Shown here in pieces: positions 26,037-27,180 of a stretch of 27,180 nt of DNA. Position numbers and translations under genes: made by a program. Within the stretch, counting starts at the first letter, position 1, and each line of letters starts with the position of its first letter. The DNA lies in IMG/VR virus record IMGVR_UViG_3300022690_000141, positions 1 to 27,180 of that record; one strand, given 5' to 3'. Source of the DNA: a virus. Below the pieces are notes generated by a model. That model was not told the DNA's origin and searched no databases. It saw only the letters and a program-made list of their open reading frames with translations.

Positions 26037-26129
26037 ATGAATAACGAAGAACAGAAAAAGCAAAATAACAATCTTAACGTAATCGTTTTTATAATAGCAT
26101 TCATGGTTGTTGCTCTCTTTCTGGGATAG
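26037..26129 (+). CDS. Isolated plus-strand membrane micro-protein (30 aa)
   Basis: ATG 26037 has AAGGG seven bases upstream. The sequence MNNEEQKKQNNNLNVIVFII then AFMVVALFLG is a charged, Asn-rich head and one membrane helix. It has its own promoter and lies between two minus-strand virion genes; its last 29 bases overlap the 3' end of the ejection-type gene. This is the layout of a 'moron', an extra gene expressed separately from the phage programme. Function unknown. Confidence 0.55.
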   Translation: MNNEEQKKQNNNLNVIVFIIAFMVVALFLG

Positions 26130-27180
26130 TTCCAGCAGTAGCACTAGCAGCAAGGTTAATCGCTCTCTTGCCTTTAGCTAACTCTAATGCATCCTTAACC
26201 GTTTGATTTGCTATAAACTCTAAGTCATCTATATTAATTTTAGGATCAGATAACAAGTCAGCTAAATCAGAAATACTTCTTTTAGCTTTAGGTACGGCAG
26301 TTAAATAAGCTTTAGCTATCCTTTCTCCATTAGTGCCGGCCCTTGTAATAGCTTGAGCAAATGAAGCTCTATTTCTTGTTAGTTTCTGTGCTATTTGTTT
26401 TGATATAGTGCCGATAACTGGAACAATTAAAGCGCCAGTAGTTCCACCTACAACAGTACCCAAACCACCACCAGCAATAATTGAACCAAATACATTAGGT
26501 GACCTATCTATTGATAAACCAACCTTGCCAACTAATCTAGTTAAATTCTGTGCGAAATCACCTTTAACAACATCTCGCATAATAGCTCTTTCATCAGCAG
26601 GAATAAACTTAGATAATTTCTTGTTTCTAAGTATGCGATTAAACTCGTTTCTTATTCCAGCCTCCGCACCAGCAGCAACATCTTCACCTCTTGATATTGC
26701 CTCTGTTAATAACTCTGCGCGTCTAGCTCTACCCCATAATTTACGGGCCGCTTTAAATTTCTTACCGGTAGCTGCTGCTTTTTCTGTACCACCAATTAAA
26801 TCTTTAGCTTGTAGGTTGTCTAAGAAATCATCTATCTCAGCGATCATTATGTTACCTAAAGCTTTTTCTGTAGTATCTATCTGGCTAGCAACACCTTGAG
26901 CAACACTTCTTAAAGTATCTATTTCACCAAGACCTTGATCTAATCCTTTTGAATCTCTCAATACATCTAAAGCGCCTGCTGCTTTTTGTGTGACTCTTGG
27001 GTCTAAACCTGCTTTCTTGGTTTTGTTTTCAATATTGTTTATAAGGTTGTTAATTGAATTCTTTTTAACTTTTACGCCTGATTGATCTATCTCATTGTAA
27101 ACTTGTCGAGATACATTTTTAATCTGCTCAATCTCTGGTGCTGATTCAACAACCGCTTTAGTTATAGCTTTCTTAGTAGG
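26101..27180 (-). CDS. DNA-ejection-type virion protein, 5' end outside window
   Basis: The frame is open from the right edge to TGA 26101-26103, giving the last 359 residues. An internal TTG at 26961 is not the true start. The sequence is helical and charged at first (VESAPEIEQIKNVSRQVYNE, then KNSINNLINNIENKTKK), then has KKFKAARKLWGRARRAELLT and IRNEFNRILRNKKLSKFI. A glycine-rich hydrophobic stretch follows (FGSIIAGGGLGTVVGGTTGA), then a domain up to IPEREQQP. The 'ARKLWGRARRAE ... FRRILNNKK' block and the Gly-rich segment are shared by large phage internal proteins that leave the head with the DNA. Ejection role inferred. Confidence 0.65.
   Translation of the reverse strand, partial: PTKKAITKAVVESAPEIEQIKNVSRQVYNEIDQSGVKVKKNSINNLINNIENKTKKAGLDPRVTQKAAGALDVLRDSKGLDQGLGEIDTLRSVAQGVASQIDTTEKALGNIMIAEIDDFLDNLQAKDLIGGTEKAAATGKKFKAARKLWGRARRAELLTEAISRGEDVAAGAEAGIRNEFNRILRNKKLSKFIPADERAIMRDVVKGDFAQNLTRLVGKVGLSIDRSPNVFGSIIAGGGLGTVVGGTTGALIVPVIGTISKQIAQKLTRNRASFAQAITRAGTNGERIAKAYLTAVPKAKRSISDLADLLSDPKINIDDLEFIANQTVKDALELAKGKRAINLAASATAGTIPEREQQP

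Noticed and set aside
26408-26899. 163-residue plus frame opposite the ejection-type gene
   Set aside because: Pro/Ala/Leu-rich antisense shadow of the Gly/Ala-rich helical protein; no promoter or ribosome site.
1-27180. tRNA genes, CRISPR array, insertion sequence, integrase or attachment sites
   Set aside because: I found no cloverleaf-like sequence, regular spacer-repeat array, transposase or integrase motif, or duplicated attachment core; a systematic tRNA or att search was not possible by eye.

Overview
This window is part of a tailed double-stranded DNA phage genome, either a free phage or a prophage segment. The evidence is a P22-type portal, large and small terminase subunits, an ERF-type annealing protein, a DnaB-type replicative helicase, a holin, an M15-type endolysin, a tail-fibre N-terminus and an ejection-type protein. 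The portal type, the two-part terminase and the fibre style suggest a podovirus-like phage. Low GC, the many T/S-rich virion proteins and the Shine-Dalgarno/sigma70 style of control suggest a gammaproteobacterial, possibly marine, host; this is inference. I see no integrase, CI-like repressor, tRNA or CRISPR array.

Layout. 1-539: three small plus-strand genes, the last a zinc-ribbon protein. 526-5655 (minus): two small virion-type proteins, an intergenic block with strong secondary structure, portal, TerL, TerS and a 21-residue lysine-rich peptide. 5666-10835 (minus): virion-type proteins (one built of three kinds of tandem repeat, one beta-helix-like) followed upstream by a lysis/membrane cluster with DUF1353 and a holin. 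10862-13856 (minus): two nuclease-like genes and many small overlapping genes (zinc finger, HTH, membrane, coiled coil). 13857-14620: a divergent promoter region driving a self-contained plus-strand cassette (34 aa, 137 aa membrane protein, 22 aa) closed by a terminator. 14597-17285 (minus): two small genes, DnaB helicase, a replication protein with a disrupted N-terminus, and a ribbon-helix-helix regulator with its own palindromic operator. 17350-20722 (minus): two early units of small unrecognised genes, each with a sigma70 promoter and an intrinsic terminator. 20723-24284 (plus): divergent control region, then a recombination operon (ERF, its coiled-coil partner, an SSB-like protein with a Q/N-rich tail), a membrane protein, the endolysin and a beta-rich protein. 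24281-27180 (minus): fibre accessory genes, a fibre with two chitin-binding-like modules, a lone plus-strand membrane micro-gene with its own promoter, and the C-terminal part of an ejection-type protein.

How it works together. The early minus units (from promoters near 20780, 18815 and 17343) would lead into replication. The plus unit from 20807 supplies recombination and the endolysin. The minus strand from 10835 down to 526 carries lysis-associated, tail-appendage and packaging functions in one chain of tightly coupled genes (many TAATG or ATGA junctions). The coat, scaffold and tail-tube genes are not in the window.

Main points for a second look: the inverted-repeat RNA between portal and virion genes; recurrent very basic mini-ORFs placed exactly before coupled start codons; the triple-repeat protein; the apparent deletion/frameshift in the replication gene; the paired operator at 18796-18829; and the isolated plus-strand cassettes at 13932-14620 and 25988-26129.
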